A stretch of 64,000 nucleotides of DNA, taken from NCBI RefSeq assembly GCF_900117395.1, contig NZ_FPEG01000002.1:800445-864444 (forward strand). The letters run 5' to 3'. The translations under genes and the position numbers were made by a program. The stretch's first letter is position 1, and every line of letters begins with the position of its first letter. This stretch comes from Agrococcus sp. Marseille-P2731 (lineage in GTDB: Bacteria; Actinomycetota; Actinomycetes; Actinomycetales; Microbacteriaceae). A model generated the notes under the pieces. The model saw nothing but the letters and a program-made list of their open reading frames with translations, ran no database searches and was not told the DNA's origin. Positions 1 to 9,512 of the stretch are shown piece by piece.

Positions 1-123
1 TGGAGTGGTGCGAGTCGCACGCTGTTGAGTTCCCAATGCCGGATGCGTCCGGCGCGCTGGCGAGGCCAGCCCACCACGATAGCGCGAGCGCGCGCACCTC
101 GGCAAGCCCTCCCGCCGGTCGAG

Positions 124-1152
124 TCAGCCGAACAGCATCTCCGCCTCGCGGTAGCGGTGGTCGGGCACGCGCTTCAGGTCGCCGAGCGCATCCGCCATCG
201 GCACGCGCACGATGTCGGTGCCGCGCAGCGACACCATCGAGCCCCAGTCCTCCGCGACGATCGCGTCGATCGCGGCGAGGCCGAAGCGCGTCGCGAGCAC
301 GCGGTCCGCACCGCTGGGCGCACCGCCGCGCTGGATGTGCCCGAGCACGGTCGAGCGCGACTCGATGCCCGTGCGCTCCTCGATCATCGGGGCGAGCAGC
401 TCACCGATGCCGCCCAGGCGCGGGCGGTTGAAGGCGTCGAGCCCCTTGTGCGAGTGCGCCTCGTCCATGCCCTCGAGCTTGAAGCCCTCGGACACCACCA
501 CGAGTGGCGCACGACGGCGATCGTAGACCGACTGCACGTACTCGCTGATCCACTCGATCGAGCGTGGCTGCTCGGGGATGAGGGTGACGTGCGCGCCGGT
601 CGCGATGCCCGTGTGCAGCGCGATCCAGCCCACGTGCCGACCCATGACCTCGAGCACCATGCAGCGCATGTGCGAGTCGCCGGTCGTGCGCAGCCGGTCG
701 CCCGCCTCCGTGGCGATCTGCACCGCGGTGTCGAACCCGAAGGTGTAGTCCGTGGCGTCGAGGTCGTTGTCGATCGTCTTCGGCACGCCCACGATCGGGA
801 GTCCGTCGTCGGCCAGCCGGTTCGCCGCGGCGAGGGTGCCCTCGCCGCCGATCGCCATCACCGCGTCGACGCCGAGCCGCGCGAGCGTCTGCTTGACCTT
901 CTCGGCGCCACCGTTGGGCCCGTCGTAGGGGTTGGTGCGGCTGGTGCCGAGGATCGTGCCGCCGATGCGGCTCGTGCCGCGCACGGAGGAGCGGTTGAGG
1001 ACGCGCACATCGCCGTCGACGAGGCCGCGATAGCCATCGCGGATGCCGACGAACTCGAGTCCGTGGTGCACCATGCCGGTGAGCACCGCCGCTCGGATGA
1101 CCGCGTTGAGGCCGGGGCAGTCGCCGCCGGACGTGAGGATGCCGACTCGCAT
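124..1152 (-). CDS. pfkA: 6-phosphofructokinase
   Basis: This 342-residue enzyme phosphorylates fructose 6-phosphate in glycolysis. The N-terminal phosphate-binding loop GGDCPGLNAVIR is at residues 9-20, GGEG at 102-105, the catalytic PKTIDNDL at 124-131 and MGRHVGWIA at 170-178. This is the actinobacterial mixed-type family, which carries PKTIDND like the pyrophosphate enzymes. Glycine rather than aspartate after GGE is usually taken to mean ATP as donor, so I infer an ATP-dependent enzyme. The frame is open far upstream, but the ATG at 1152 follows a clear GGAAGGTGAA ribosome site and begins exactly at the conserved MRVGILTSGGDCPG, so it is chosen. A short hairpin (arms GCTGGC/GCCAGC, 56-70) lies downstream and could be a weak terminator; nothing else is seen in bases 1-123. 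Confidence 0.95.
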   Translation of the reverse strand: MRVGILTSGGDCPGLNAVIRAAVLTGMVHHGLEFVGIRDGYRGLVDGDVRVLNRSSVRGTSRIGGTILGTSRTNPYDGPNGGAEKVKQTLARLGVDAVMAIGGEGTLAAANRLADDGLPIVGVPKTIDNDLDATDYTFGFDTAVQIATEAGDRLRTTGDSHMRCMVLEVMGRHVGWIALHTGIATGAHVTLIPEQPRSIEWISEYVQSVYDRRRAPLVVVSEGFKLEGMDEAHSHKGLDAFNRPRLGGIGELLAPMIEERTGIESRSTVLGHIQRGGAPSGADRVLATRFGLAAIDAIVAEDWGSMVSLRGTDIVRVPMADALGDLKRVPDHRYREAEMLFG

Positions 1153-1247
1153 TTCACCTTCCCACCGAAGGGCCCTGGGTGAACCCTGCCGGCGTGACCA
1201 TCCAAGCGACTGCGCTCCCGTTTGTCGAACGGGGCGGATGCGCGCCG

Positions 1248-1724
1248 CTAGTCGCCGAGCCGGTTGCGCGAGCGCATGGCGCGATCGGCCTCGCGCTTGT
1301 CCTGCCGCTCGCGCAGCGCGTGGCGCTTGTCGTACTCGCGCTTGCCCTTCGCGACCGCCAGCTCGACCTTCGCGCGGCCGTCGGAGAAGTAGAGCGAGAG
1401 CGGCACGAGCGTGTAGCCGCCCTGCGACACCTTGCCCTGCAGCTTCTCGATCTCGTCGCGGTGCAGCAGCAGCTTGCGCTTGCGGCGGGGCGGGTGGTTC
1501 GTCCACGTGCCCTGGCCGTACTCGGGGATGTGCACGGCGTCGAGCCAGGCCTCTCCCCCGTCGATGAAGGCGTAGCCGTCGACGAGCGATGCGCGGCCGG
1601 CCCGCAGCGACTTCACCTCGGTGCCGCGCAGCACGAGGCCCGCCTCGAACCGATCCTCGATCGTGTAGTCGTGGCGCGCCTTGCGGTTCTGCGCCACGAC
1701 CTTGTGACCCTGTTCGCGCGGCAT
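1248..1724 (-). CDS. smpB: SsrA-binding protein SmpB
   Basis: The 158-residue protein binds tmRNA and delivers it to stalled ribosomes for trans-translation. The N-terminal beta-barrel signature is visible ([20 protein letters not shown] then TEVKSLRAG), and the basic C-terminal tail that enters the decoding centre is present ([21 protein letters not shown] region). Length is normal for the family. The ATG follows AGGAG by six bases. It is the last gene of the classic actinobacterial order prfB-ftsE-ftsX-smpB; the ssrA RNA itself is not in this window. Confidence 0.96.
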   Translation of the reverse strand: MPREQGHKVVAQNRKARHDYTIEDRFEAGLVLRGTEVKSLRAGRASLVDGYAFIDGGEAWLDAVHIPEYGQGTWTNHPPRRKRKLLLHRDEIEKLQGKVSQGGYTLVPLSLYFSDGRAKVELAVAKGKREYDKRHALRERQDKREADRAMRSRNRLGD

Positions 1725-1837
1725 GGGTGGCTCCTGGTGTCGTGTCTGTCGGGCATGGGCCCGGTGTCGGCTGTGGTCGCCCGCAGCGCGGGCAGCCGTT
1801 CAGCCTACCCCAGCGGCGGCCGCCGGAGGCGGGTGCG

Positions 1838-2748
1838 TCAGATCTTCAGGTACCTGCGGATCGCGACCGCTGCCGCGACGCCGGCGAAGAGCACGCCGAT
1901 GGCGATCAGAACGGGCGCGACGACGAGCGCGTCCTCCACCGTCACGATGGCGATGGTCTGCAGCATGGGCGCCACGTAGCCCTGCAGGAAGAAGTGCACG
2001 ACCGCGATCACGGACACGGCAGAGAGCACGGCCCCGAGCAGCGCCGCGACGACGCCCTCGATGATGAACGGCGTCTGGATGAAGCGGTTCGAGGCGCCCA
2101 CGAGCCGCATGATGCCCAGCTCGCGCTTGCGCGAGAACGCCGAGAGCCTGATCGTGGTCGAGATCAGCAGCACCGCCGCCACGAGCATGAGCACAGCGAC
2201 GCCGATCGCGGCGAGGCTCGCGGTGTTCAGCACCTGGAAGATCGGCTCGAGCAGCGCGCGCTGGTCGCGCACCTCGAGCACCCCCGGGAGCGCAGAGGTC
2301 GCCTCCCGGATGAGGTCGGCATCGGTGGGCGCGGAGGGCCGCACCCAGAGGGCCTCGTTCATGGTCTCGGGGCTCGCGAACTCCGCGCTCGCCGTGCCTC
2401 CGAACTGCTCGATGAAGTGCTCGTAGGCCAGCTCTCGGTCCTCGAACTCCACGTGGCTCACGTAGGGCGCGATCGCACCGCTCTCCAAGACATCCCGCAC
2501 CGCCTGCACCTGCTCGCCGGTCGCGGCGGTCTGGGTGCAGGTCTCGGTCGCGTCGACCGGCCCGCAGAAGTAGATGCCGACCTGCGCGCGGTCGTACCAG
2601 AAGCCCTTCATCTGGTTGATCTGCAGCTGCAGCAGGATCGCCGCGCCGACGAAGGAGAGCGAGATGAAGGTGACCAGCACGACCGAGACGACGACCGAGA
2701 GGTTGCGCCGCAGGCCGTTCCAGACCTCCTGCGAGATCAGCTGGAGCC

Positions 2749-2752
<4 letters not shown>
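1838..2752 (-). CDS. ftsX: Cell-division ABC transporter permease FtsX
   Basis: The 304-residue membrane partner of FtsE has the expected plan: a short cytoplasmic N-terminus, a first membrane helix (about residues 20-45), a large extracytoplasmic domain containing two cysteines near residues 64 and 72, then three C-terminal helices (about 175-300). In actinobacteria FtsEX passes ATP-driven conformational change to peptidoglycan hydrolases of the RipC type; the hydrolase is not encoded here. The GTG start overlaps the ftsE stop by four bases (GTGA), so the two are translationally coupled. Confidence 0.95.
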
Positions 2753-3480
<728 letters not shown>

Positions 3481-3562
3481 GACCTGACGAGGCTACGGCG
3501 GCCGGATGCGTTCGGCGCGGCACCGCATCGGCGCGGCGGCGGATGCGCCCCGGCTGCCGGCG

Positions 3563-5008
3563 TCAGCGCGACTGCCACTCGGCGACGCGCCCCGTCGCCT
3601 GCGCGGCGCGCAGGATCCCGAGGTGCATGCGCTCGGCCTGCCCGAAGTAGCTGCGCTCGTAGAGCTCGTGCCGGGCGCCGAAGCCCGTGCCGACCGCATC
3701 CCACAGCTCGCCCATGACCTCGAGGCGCTCCCGCGCATCCGCCCCACCCGAGCCGCGCAGGAGCGGCTCGACGGCCAAGACGTGCTCGGTGCCGAGCGCG
3801 TCCGGCGGCACCGGCAGGTGCGCGAAGGCCGAGGCGAGCATGGTCTGCAGCGTGACGCGCATGCGGCTGTAGGCGTCGGGGCCGTAGCCCGCGAAGGCCA
3901 TCGCCGCCTGCGGCCCGGGCCCGAGCGAGTCGCCGGAGGGCACCGCCTGCTCGATCATGGCGTCGCGCAGCGCAGCGACCGTGTCGCGGTAGGCGATCAG
4001 CTCGCCGAGCGCCGCCTGCACGCCCCGCAGCTCGCTCGTGCCCATGATCTCGGTCGCGCGCACCGCGAGGCCGGCGATGCGCTCGAGCTTCGCCTCGAGC
4101 CGCGTGGTGGCCTGGAAGACGAGGCGCACGTTCCAGCCGACGGCGCCGGTGTTGAAGGCCAGCATCGTCTCGGGGTCGCGGATGAAGACGTCCTCCCAGC
4201 GCACCAGCACGTCGTCGAACACCACGAGCGCGTCGTGCTCGGCGAAGCGGCTGGCGAGCGGCTGGTCGGCGCGCGCGGGCGTGCCGCGCGTGTAGATGCG
4301 GATGCCGGGGGTGCCGACCGGCACGGAGGCCGCGATCGCGAAGTCGCTCGTCTGCACCTCGCCGCCGAAGTGCGAGACGAGCAGGCGCTGCGCGGTGGCG
4401 GCGCCGGTGACGACGGCCTTCGCACCTCGGATCACGACGCCCTCGTCGGTCTCGCGCACGACGTGCAGGAACACATCCGCCACCTCGTCCGGCGGCAGGT
4501 CGCGGTCGACCGGCGGGTTCACGAGCGCCTGGGCGTAGTGCGTGACGTCGCGCTGGTCGCGGGCGTACATGTCGCGCACCTGCTGCTCGAAGCGGCCGAA
4601 GAAGGGCGCGTGCGCGGCCATCGAGCTGACGACGCTCGCCATGAACTCGGGCGTGCGGCCGACCCAGCCGTGGGTGCGGCGCTGCCAGGCGCGGATCGCC
4701 TCGCGCTGCGCCCGCAGGTCGTCGCGAGTGTGGGGCAGCACCCAGAACGGATGCGTGACGCCGGCGCCGTCGGAGGTCGGGACGAGCACGAGTCCGTCGC
4801 CACCGTCGCCGTCGCCCTCGGCGTCGCCCTCGGCGTCGCCGTGCATCGTGTCGTAGAGCGACGCGATCGTGTGCGCGACACCGCGGAGCTCCGGGTGCTC
4901 GGCCACTCGCTCGACCGGCAGCCCGTCGTGGATGACGACGCGGCCGTCGTCGAGGCTCGCGAGGTAGTCGGCGCCGGTCTGCGGGCGACCGTCGTAGGGC
5001 CGAGCCAT
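3563..5008 (-). CDS. 4-hydroxyphenylacetate 3-monooxygenase-type oxygenase (HpaB family)
   Basis: The 481-residue protein resembles HpaB, the large FADH2-using subunit of two-component flavin hydroxylases that act on phenolic substrates. Family hallmarks include the N-terminal TGADYLASLDDGR segment, the substrate/FAD region around FVRET-like VVRETDEGVVIRGAKAVVTG, and FDDVLVRWEDVF, DP near the middle. No flavin reductase partner (HpaC) is encoded nearby, so the natural substrate and reductase are unknown. A low-complexity Gly-Asp-Glu stretch (GDAEGDAEGDGDGGDG, about residues 59-74) is an unusual insertion. The ATG is preceded by AGGAGCAGC, where the Shine-Dalgarno overlaps the TAG stop of prfB, so it is co-transcribed with prfB. 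It interrupts the normal prfB-ftsE order. Confidence 0.82.
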   Translation of the reverse strand: MARPYDGRPQTGADYLASLDDGRVVIHDGLPVERVAEHPELRGVAHTIASLYDTMHGDAEGDAEGDGDGGDGLVLVPTSDGAGVTHPFWVLPHTRDDLRAQREAIRAWQRRTHGWVGRTPEFMASVVSSMAAHAPFFGRFEQQVRDMYARDQRDVTHYAQALVNPPVDRDLPPDEVADVFLHVVRETDEGVVIRGAKAVVTGAATAQRLLVSHFGGEVQTSDFAIAASVPVGTPGIRIYTRGTPARADQPLASRFAEHDALVVFDDVLVRWEDVFIRDPETMLAFNTGAVGWNVRLVFQATTRLEAKLERIAGLAVRATEIMGTSELRGVQAALGELIAYRDTVAALRDAMIEQAVPSGDSLGPGPQAAMAFAGYGPDAYSRMRVTLQTMLASAFAHLPVPPDALGTEHVLAVEPLLRGSGGADARERLEVMGELWDAVGTGFGARHELYERSYFGQAERMHLGILRAAQATGRVAEWQSR

Positions 5009-5015
5009 GCTGCTC

Positions 5016-6134
5016 CTAGTCGTCCGTCTCCTGCTGCTGGCGCTTGCGCCACCGGATGCCAGCGGCGATGAAGCCGTCGAGCTCGCCGTCGAAGACCGCG
5101 GAGGGGTTGTTCTGCTCGTGCAGCGTGCGGAGGTCCTTGACCATCTGGTACGGCGCGAGCACGTAGGAGCGCATCTGGTCGCCCCAGCTGGCGGCGATGT
5201 TGCCGGCGAGCTCCTTCTTGCGGGCCGCCTCCTCCTCGCGCTGCACGAGCATCAGGCGGCTCTGCAGCACGCGCATCGCGGCAGCGCGGTTCTGGATCTG
5301 GCTCTTCTCGTTCTGCATCGAGACGACGATGCCGGTCGGGATGTGCGTGATGCGCACCGCCGAGTCGGTCGTGTTCACGCTCTGGCCGCCGGGGCCGGAC
5401 GAGCGGAAGACGTCGACGCGGATGTCGGTCTCGGGCACCTCGACCTCGTCGACCTGCTCGAACAGCGGCACGACCTCGACCGCTGCGAACGAGGTCTGGC
5501 GCTTGCCGGCCGCGCCGAAGGGGCTCATGCGCACGAGGCGGTGGGTGCCGGCCTCGACCGACATGTTGCCGAAGGCGTAGGGGGCGTTGATCTCGAACGA
5601 GGCCGACTTGATGCCCGCCTCCTCGGCGTAGCTGGTCTCGTAGACGCTCACGGGCATGCTGTGCTGCTCGGCGTAGCGCAGGTACATGCGCAGCAGCATC
5701 TCGGCGAAGTCGGATGCGTCGACACCGCCCGCGCCGGCGCGGATCGTGACGACGGCGGGCAGGGCGTCGAACTCGCCGTCGAGCAGCGTGCGCACCTCGA
5801 GCTCGGAGATGATCCGCTGCAGGCCCTTCAGCTCCTTCTTCGCCTCGTTCTGCGTCGCCTCGTCGCGCTCCTCGTTCGCCATCTCGACGAGCACCTCGAG
5901 GTCGTCGATGCGCTGCTCGGTCTCGATGATGCGACGCAGGTCGGTCTGCGCGTGGCTGAGCTCGCTCGTCACCTTCTGCGCGGCCTCCGGGTCGTCCCAC
6001 AGGTCTGGTGCGCCGGCCGCCTCGGAGAGCCGGTCGATGTCGGCCTGCAGGCGCTCGGCGTCGAGCACCGACTTGATGTCGAAGAACGTGGAGCGCAGCT
6101 CGGCGATGGCGCCGGCGATGTCGAGATCGGCCAT
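5016..6134 (-). CDS. prfB: Peptide chain release factor 2
   Basis: RF2 (372 residues) terminates translation at UGA and UAA. The stop-recognition motif SPF is at residues 204-206 and the catalytic GGQ at 249-251, inside the class I signature [19 protein letters not shown]. The frame is continuous from the start, so the programmed +1 frameshift near codon 26 found in many bacteria is absent, as is common in actinobacteria. A TAGGCT -10 hexamer (6143-6148, minus strand) lies eight bases before the ATG, indicating a leaderless or nearly leaderless transcript. Confidence 0.96.
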   Translation of the reverse strand: MADLDIAGAIAELRSTFFDIKSVLDAERLQADIDRLSEAAGAPDLWDDPEAAQKVTSELSHAQTDLRRIIETEQRIDDLEVLVEMANEERDEATQNEAKKELKGLQRIISELEVRTLLDGEFDALPAVVTIRAGAGGVDASDFAEMLLRMYLRYAEQHSMPVSVYETSYAEEAGIKSASFEINAPYAFGNMSVEAGTHRLVRMSPFGAAGKRQTSFAAVEVVPLFEQVDEVEVPETDIRVDVFRSSGPGGQSVNTTDSAVRITHIPTGIVVSMQNEKSQIQNRAAAMRVLQSRLMLVQREEEAARKKELAGNIAASWGDQMRSYVLAPYQMVKDLRTLHEQNNPSAVFDGELDGFIAAGIRWRKRQQQETDD

Positions 6135-6142
6135 GATGCCCC

Positions 6143-6184
6143 AGCCTACCGACGCGAGCGCGGTCGGCTCGCAGTGCCTAGGCT
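6143..6184. promoter_or_regulatory. Divergent leaderless promoters of prfB and the MFS gene
   Basis: The 56-base gap between the divergent starts holds two mirrored -10 hexamers: TAGGCT on the minus strand (6143-6148), eight bases before prfB, and TAGGCT on the plus strand (6179-6184), six bases before the GTG of the transporter. No Shine-Dalgarno sequence precedes either start. Both transcripts are therefore predicted to begin at or within a few bases of the start codon. Confidence 0.55.
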
Positions 6185-6190
6185 CGCACT

Positions 6191-7420
6191 GTGAGCGGCA
6201 TCGACCAGTCGGAGCGATTCCCGTGGCGCAGGATCGCGGGCGCCGCCTACGTGCCGACCGCCGCGTTCGCGATCGGCGAGGGCGCGGTCATCCCCTACAT
6301 CCCGCTCATCGCGGGCGATCTGGGCGCGACGCTCGCCGTCGCGGCGATCGTCGCGGCGATGCTGACCGTCGGCCAGCTCGCGGGCGACCTGCCCGGCGGA
6401 TCGGTCGTGGCGCGCTTCGGCGAGCGGCCGACGATGATCGGCGCTGGCCTGCTCGTGCTCGTCTCGCTCGCCATCGCCTACTTCGCCACCACCGTCTGGA
6501 TGCTGGGCGCCGCCATCTTCGTGCTGGGGCTCGGCCACGCCGTCTTCGCGCTCGCGCGGCACGCCTTCATGACCACCTACGTGCCGCTGCGCTACCGGGC
6601 GCGGGCGCTCTCGACGCTCGGCGGCATCTTCCGCATGGGCATGTTCGTCGGGCCGCTCATCGGGTCGGCGGTGCTGGGGCTCGGCTTCGGCGTGAGCGCC
6701 GTCTGGCTCGTCTGCGCGCTCGGCACGATCATCGCGATCGTGGTGCTCATCGTGCTGCCTGATCCCTCGTCGGTCTTCGAGCGCACGCCGCCGACGACGG
6801 GCGTGGTGGAGCTGAAGCAGGAGCGCACCGGCATCTGGAGCGTCGTCCGCCAGCACGCCCGCGTGCTCGCCACGGTCGGCGCCGGCGCCGCGATGCTGGC
6901 GCTCGCGCGGCAGGCGCGCAACGTGCTGCTGCCGCTGTGGGCCATCTCGATCGGGCTCGATGCGGTGACGACGGGTCTCGTGATCGGCGTCGCGGGCGGC
7001 GTCGACTTCGCGCTCTTCTTCATCTCGGGCTGGGTGATGGATCGCTTCGGCCGCCTCTGGAGCGTCGTGCCCTCGCTCGCGCTCATGGCGGCCTCGTTCG
7101 TGACCCTGGCCCTCTCGCACGACGTCGATGCGGCGGTCGGATGGTTCATGGCAGCAGCGCTGCTCATGGCGCTCGGCAACGGGCTCGGCTCCGGCATCCT
7201 CATGACCCTCGGCGCCGACCTGGCCGATCCGCGCAACCCCGCGCCGTTCCTCGGAGCCTGGCGCCTCACGACCGACGCGGGCGGTGCCGCGGCGCCGCTG
7301 CTGATCTCGCTGCTCATCTCGGTCGCGTCGATCGCGTGGGCGGCCGGCGGGCTCGCAGCCCTCTGCATCGCGGGCGCGGCGACGCTGCTGCGCTGGCTGC
7401 CGCGGAAGGCTCGCGATTAG
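6191..7420 (+). CDS. MFS transporter
   Basis: A 409-residue inner-membrane protein with about twelve hydrophobic helices. The cytoplasmic loop between helices 2 and 3 has the major-facilitator pattern [11 protein letters not shown], and a related [10 protein letters not shown] loop occurs in the second half. It looks like the drug/metabolite proton-antiporter branch, but the substrate cannot be read from the sequence. The GTG start is six bases behind a TAGGCT -10 element and has no ribosome site, so the mRNA is probably leaderless. Its stop lies ten bases from the convergent stop of the reductase gene. Confidence 0.85.
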   Translation: MSGIDQSERFPWRRIAGAAYVPTAAFAIGEGAVIPYIPLIAGDLGATLAVAAIVAAMLTVGQLAGDLPGGSVVARFGERPTMIGAGLLVLVSLAIAYFATTVWMLGAAIFVLGLGHAVFALARHAFMTTYVPLRYRARALSTLGGIFRMGMFVGPLIGSAVLGLGFGVSAVWLVCALGTIIAIVVLIVLPDPSSVFERTPPTTGVVELKQERTGIWSVVRQHARVLATVGAGAAMLALARQARNVLLPLWAISIGLDAVTTGLVIGVAGGVDFALFFISGWVMDRFGRLWSVVPSLALMAASFVTLALSHDVDAAVGWFMAAALLMALGNGLGSGILMTLGADLADPRNPAPFLGAWRLTTDAGGAAAPLLISLLISVASIAWAAGGLAALCIAGAATLLRWLPRKARD

Positions 7421-7430
7421 CTGCCCGCCG

Positions 7431-8018
7431 TCAGCTGGTCGGCGGCAGTGACGAGGGAGCGATGTACTCCTCCACCGCGACCCCCGAGTCGAAGGTGCGG
7501 GTGCGGTGGAGCGCGAACCTGCGCGGCTCGAAGGCAGTGTCGCCGAACAAGCGGATGCCGGAGCCGAAGACGACCGGATGACGCTTCAGCACGAGCCGGT
7601 CGATCTCCGGCAGGAGCGTGCCCGCGAGCTCGCCGCCGCCGCAGAGCCAGATGTCGAGCCCGTCCTCCTGCTTCAGCCTGCGGACGGTGGCGATGGGATC
7701 GTCGGTGAGCTCGATCGCCGGGTCGACCTCGCGCTGCCTCCGCGTCGCAACGACCTGCCGCAAGTGCGGGTAGGGGCTCCCAATGCCCGCGTCGAGTGCC
7801 GGGATGAGCGTGTTCCACCCCATGAGCACCGTGTCGAAGCGCGTGCGCGGCGGCTCGACCCCGAGTGCCGCATGCGCGTGCGCGGGCAGCGCATCCGCGT
7901 ACTCGCCGAGGACCACGGACTCGTGATCGCCGCCGCCGAGCAGCGCGTCGAAGCCGCCGTCCGGGTCGGCGATGCAGCCGTCGAGACTGACGGCGACGTA
8001 GTAGACGAGCGCTCGCAT
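7431..8018 (-). CDS. Dihydrofolate reductase-family (RibD C-terminal-like) protein
   Basis: A 195-residue NADPH-reductase-fold protein: it opens with MRALVYYVAVSLDGCIADPDG (the typical SLDGxIA motif), has the FDTVLMGWNT segment and a DIWLCGGGELAGTLL nucleotide-binding turn near residue 140. Proteins of this branch (YyaP/YwjB-like) have largely unknown substrates. An in-frame GTG exists at 8033, but it falls inside the operator; the ATG at 8018 has a GGAGAA site six bases upstream and is chosen. The gene is divergent from the TetR gene, with two operator palindromes around its probable -10 (TACACT, 8050-8055 minus), so it is very probably the target of that regulator. Confidence 0.8.
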   Translation of the reverse strand: MRALVYYVAVSLDGCIADPDGGFDALLGGGDHESVVLGEYADALPAHAHAALGVEPPRTRFDTVLMGWNTLIPALDAGIGSPYPHLRQVVATRRQREVDPAIELTDDPIATVRRLKQEDGLDIWLCGGGELAGTLLPEIDRLVLKRHPVVFGSGIRLFGDTAFEPRRFALHRTRTFDSGVAVEEYIAPSSLPPTS

Positions 8019-8031
8019 GGCTTCTCCATTC

Positions 8032-8068
8032 ACGACATCTGTCGTACTCAGTGTACGACAGATGTCGT
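8032..8068. promoter_or_regulatory. Twin palindromic operator for the divergent TetR regulator
   Basis: A perfect inverted repeat with 17-base arms (8031-8047 and 8053-8069) separated by five bases. Each arm is itself a palindrome, ACGACA-N2-TGTCGT (8032-8045 and 8055-8068), giving two 14-bp sites whose centres are 23 bp apart, about two helical turns. They flank the likely -10 of the reductase promoter and lie just upstream of the TAGGCT -10 (8077-8082) of the TetR gene, so binding would shut both promoters. Confidence 0.8.
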
Positions 8069-8088
8069 GATCCCGCTAGGCTGACCCC

Positions 8089-8655
8089 ATGGCTCGAAAC
8101 CTCGAACGCCGCTCCGCGCTCGCCGACGCCGGGATCCGGGTGCTCGCCGAAGCAGGCGCCCGCGGGCTCACGCATCGTGCCGTCGACGCCATGGCTGGCA
8201 CGCCACGCGGCACGGCCTCGAACTACTTCCCTACCCGCAGCGACCTGACATCCGCGCTCGTCGATCGCATCGGCGAGCGACTGGCGCCCGAGCCCGCGTT
8301 CGCGGCCGCGCGTGCCGCGCGGTCGCCCGACCGCGCACTCTTCGTCGAGTACGTGCGCGATGTGGTGCGGCGGCTGACCGACGACCCGCACGTCGCGCTC
8401 GCGCTCTTCGAGCTGCGGCTCGAGGCAGCTCGGCGACCGGCCGTGGCAGCGACGCTCGGCGCCTGGCGGCAGCGAGCGTTCGAGGAGGACGTCGCGTTCA
8501 ACGGCGACGCGGGCCTCCCGGGAGGTCGCACCGAGATCGCCCTGATGCACTTCGCCATCGACGGCATGATGCTCGATCACCTCACCGTGCCGCTGCGCAC
8601 CGGAGTATCGCTCGACGCGGCCATTGACCGGATCGTGGACAGCCTGCTCCCGTGA
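8089..8655 (+). CDS. TetR/AcrR family transcriptional regulator
   Basis: A 188-residue repressor. The N-terminal helix-turn-helix (residues about 8-50) shows the family pattern ADAGIRVLAEAGARGLTHRAVD followed by GTPRGTASNYFPTRSDL. The C-terminal ligand domain (about 60-188) is all helical and cannot be assigned a ligand. Translation starts at an ATG six bases behind a TAGGCT -10 (8077-8082) with no ribosome site, so the message is probably leaderless. The twin palindrome between it and the divergent reductase gene indicates autorepression and control of the neighbour. Confidence 0.9.
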   Translation: MARNLERRSALADAGIRVLAEAGARGLTHRAVDAMAGTPRGTASNYFPTRSDLTSALVDRIGERLAPEPAFAAARAARSPDRALFVEYVRDVVRRLTDDPHVALALFELRLEAARRPAVAATLGAWRQRAFEEDVAFNGDAGLPGGRTEIALMHFAIDGMMLDHLTVPLRTGVSLDAAIDRIVDSLLP

Positions 8656-8724
8656 CCCAGCGGCTCGCGCCTGCCGGCGCGACCAGCGGCCGTGCAACCG
8701 GCTAGCGTGAGCGGGCCGTGCGCG

Positions 8725-8961
8725 TCACTGCTCGTCGCGGCGCAGCTCCTGGCGGGCGGCCAGGTCGTGCGCGATCGAGGTCGCCTCGTCGCGCAGCTCG
8801 TCGTCGTTCAGCTCCCCCGCCTGGATCTGGCCGACCAGCTGCCGGAACGCCGGGTTCTGCATGAGCGCCTTGAGCCCGTCGGCCGCGCGCTCGGGCTCGT
8901 CGGTCGGCAGGCTCGCGGCGACCGCGTCGTAGTCGAAGGATTCCGGATCGATCTCGCTCAT
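8725..8961 (-). CDS. Small acidic hypothetical protein
   Basis: A 78-residue, acidic, helical protein not recognised as a named family. It has no signal peptide or membrane helix; a central AADGLKALMQNPAFRQLVGQ segment could be an amphipathic helix. The ATG lies six bases behind a TACCCT -10 hexamer (8968-8973, minus strand), the leaderless arrangement seen elsewhere in the window, which supports it being a real gene. It is followed by a 69-base gap to the convergent TetR gene. Confidence 0.6.
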   Translation of the reverse strand: MSEIDPESFDYDAVAASLPTDEPERAADGLKALMQNPAFRQLVGQIQAGELNDDELRDEATSIAHDLAARQELRRDEQ

Positions 8962-8995
8962 GCTGCGAGGGTAGCGGCGCGGGCTCGACGACCGG

Positions 8996-9493
8996 TCAGC
9001 GGAAGAACGGGATCGCGATCGGGCAGCGGAACTCGCGCAGCTGTCCCGCGCGCACCAGACCGATGATGCAAATCACCACGTGCGCGAGGTTGACACCGAA
9101 GAGCCACACGCCGAGCACCGTGAGCGCGCTGGCACTGAGCGCCTCCTGCTGCGCCGGCAGCACGTTCGTCAGGAGGCCGAGGGTCACGGCGCCTACGACG
9201 CACAGCACCGTGAGGAGCGCGTACGTCATCCCCCAGTTCGCGGCGTGCCTGCCCTGCGCGCCGACGAGACCCGCCCGCTTGCGCTGGCTCGCGCCGGCGC
9301 CGGCCATGATGACGCCGCCGAGCAGCTGGCCGAGGAACGGGATCGGGATGTAGGCGAGGAACCCGAGCGCCCACGCCCTGCCACCACCGCCCTCCGCCGG
9401 CCGAGGCGGCATGGCGCTCGCCGGTCGCAGCGCGGAGCCGACGGCAGCGCGCCCGGCGTCCGGGTGCATCGCCTGGTGCTCCGTGCTGCTCAC
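8996..9493 (-). CDS. DUF4870 (Tic20-like) membrane protein
   Basis: A 165-residue membrane protein with a proline/glycine-rich cytoplasmic N-terminus and three or four hydrophobic helices: about 43-63, 85-108 and 120-147. The layout LGFLAYIPIPFLGQLLGG, then AANWGMTYALL and a C-terminal helix, fits the DUF4870 family of small integral proteins of unknown function. A GTG start six bases behind TACGCT (9500-9505, minus strand) suggests a leaderless transcript. Confidence 0.65.
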   Translation of the reverse strand: MSSTEHQAMHPDAGRAAVGSALRPASAMPPRPAEGGGGRAWALGFLAYIPIPFLGQLLGGVIMAGAGASQRKRAGLVGAQGRHAANWGMTYALLTVLCVVGAVTLGLLTNVLPAQQEALSASALTVLGVWLFGVNLAHVVICIIGLVRAGQLREFRCPIAIPFFR

Positions 9494-9512
9494 GCTGCGA
9501 GCGTATCGATCG

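Noticed and set aside
4784-4840. Short repeats coding for the Gly-Asp-Glu stretch in the hydroxylase as a separate repeat element
   Set aside because: It stays in frame and is better described as a low-complexity insert of that protein.
3506-5071. A 521-residue plus-strand frame opposite the hydroxylase
   Set aside because: Antisense composition artefact; the minus-strand frame has clear HpaB similarity and a ribosome site.
5016-6134. Programmed +1 frameshift in prfB
   Set aside because: The frame is continuous through codon 26 and there is no in-frame TGA with the CTTTGA context.
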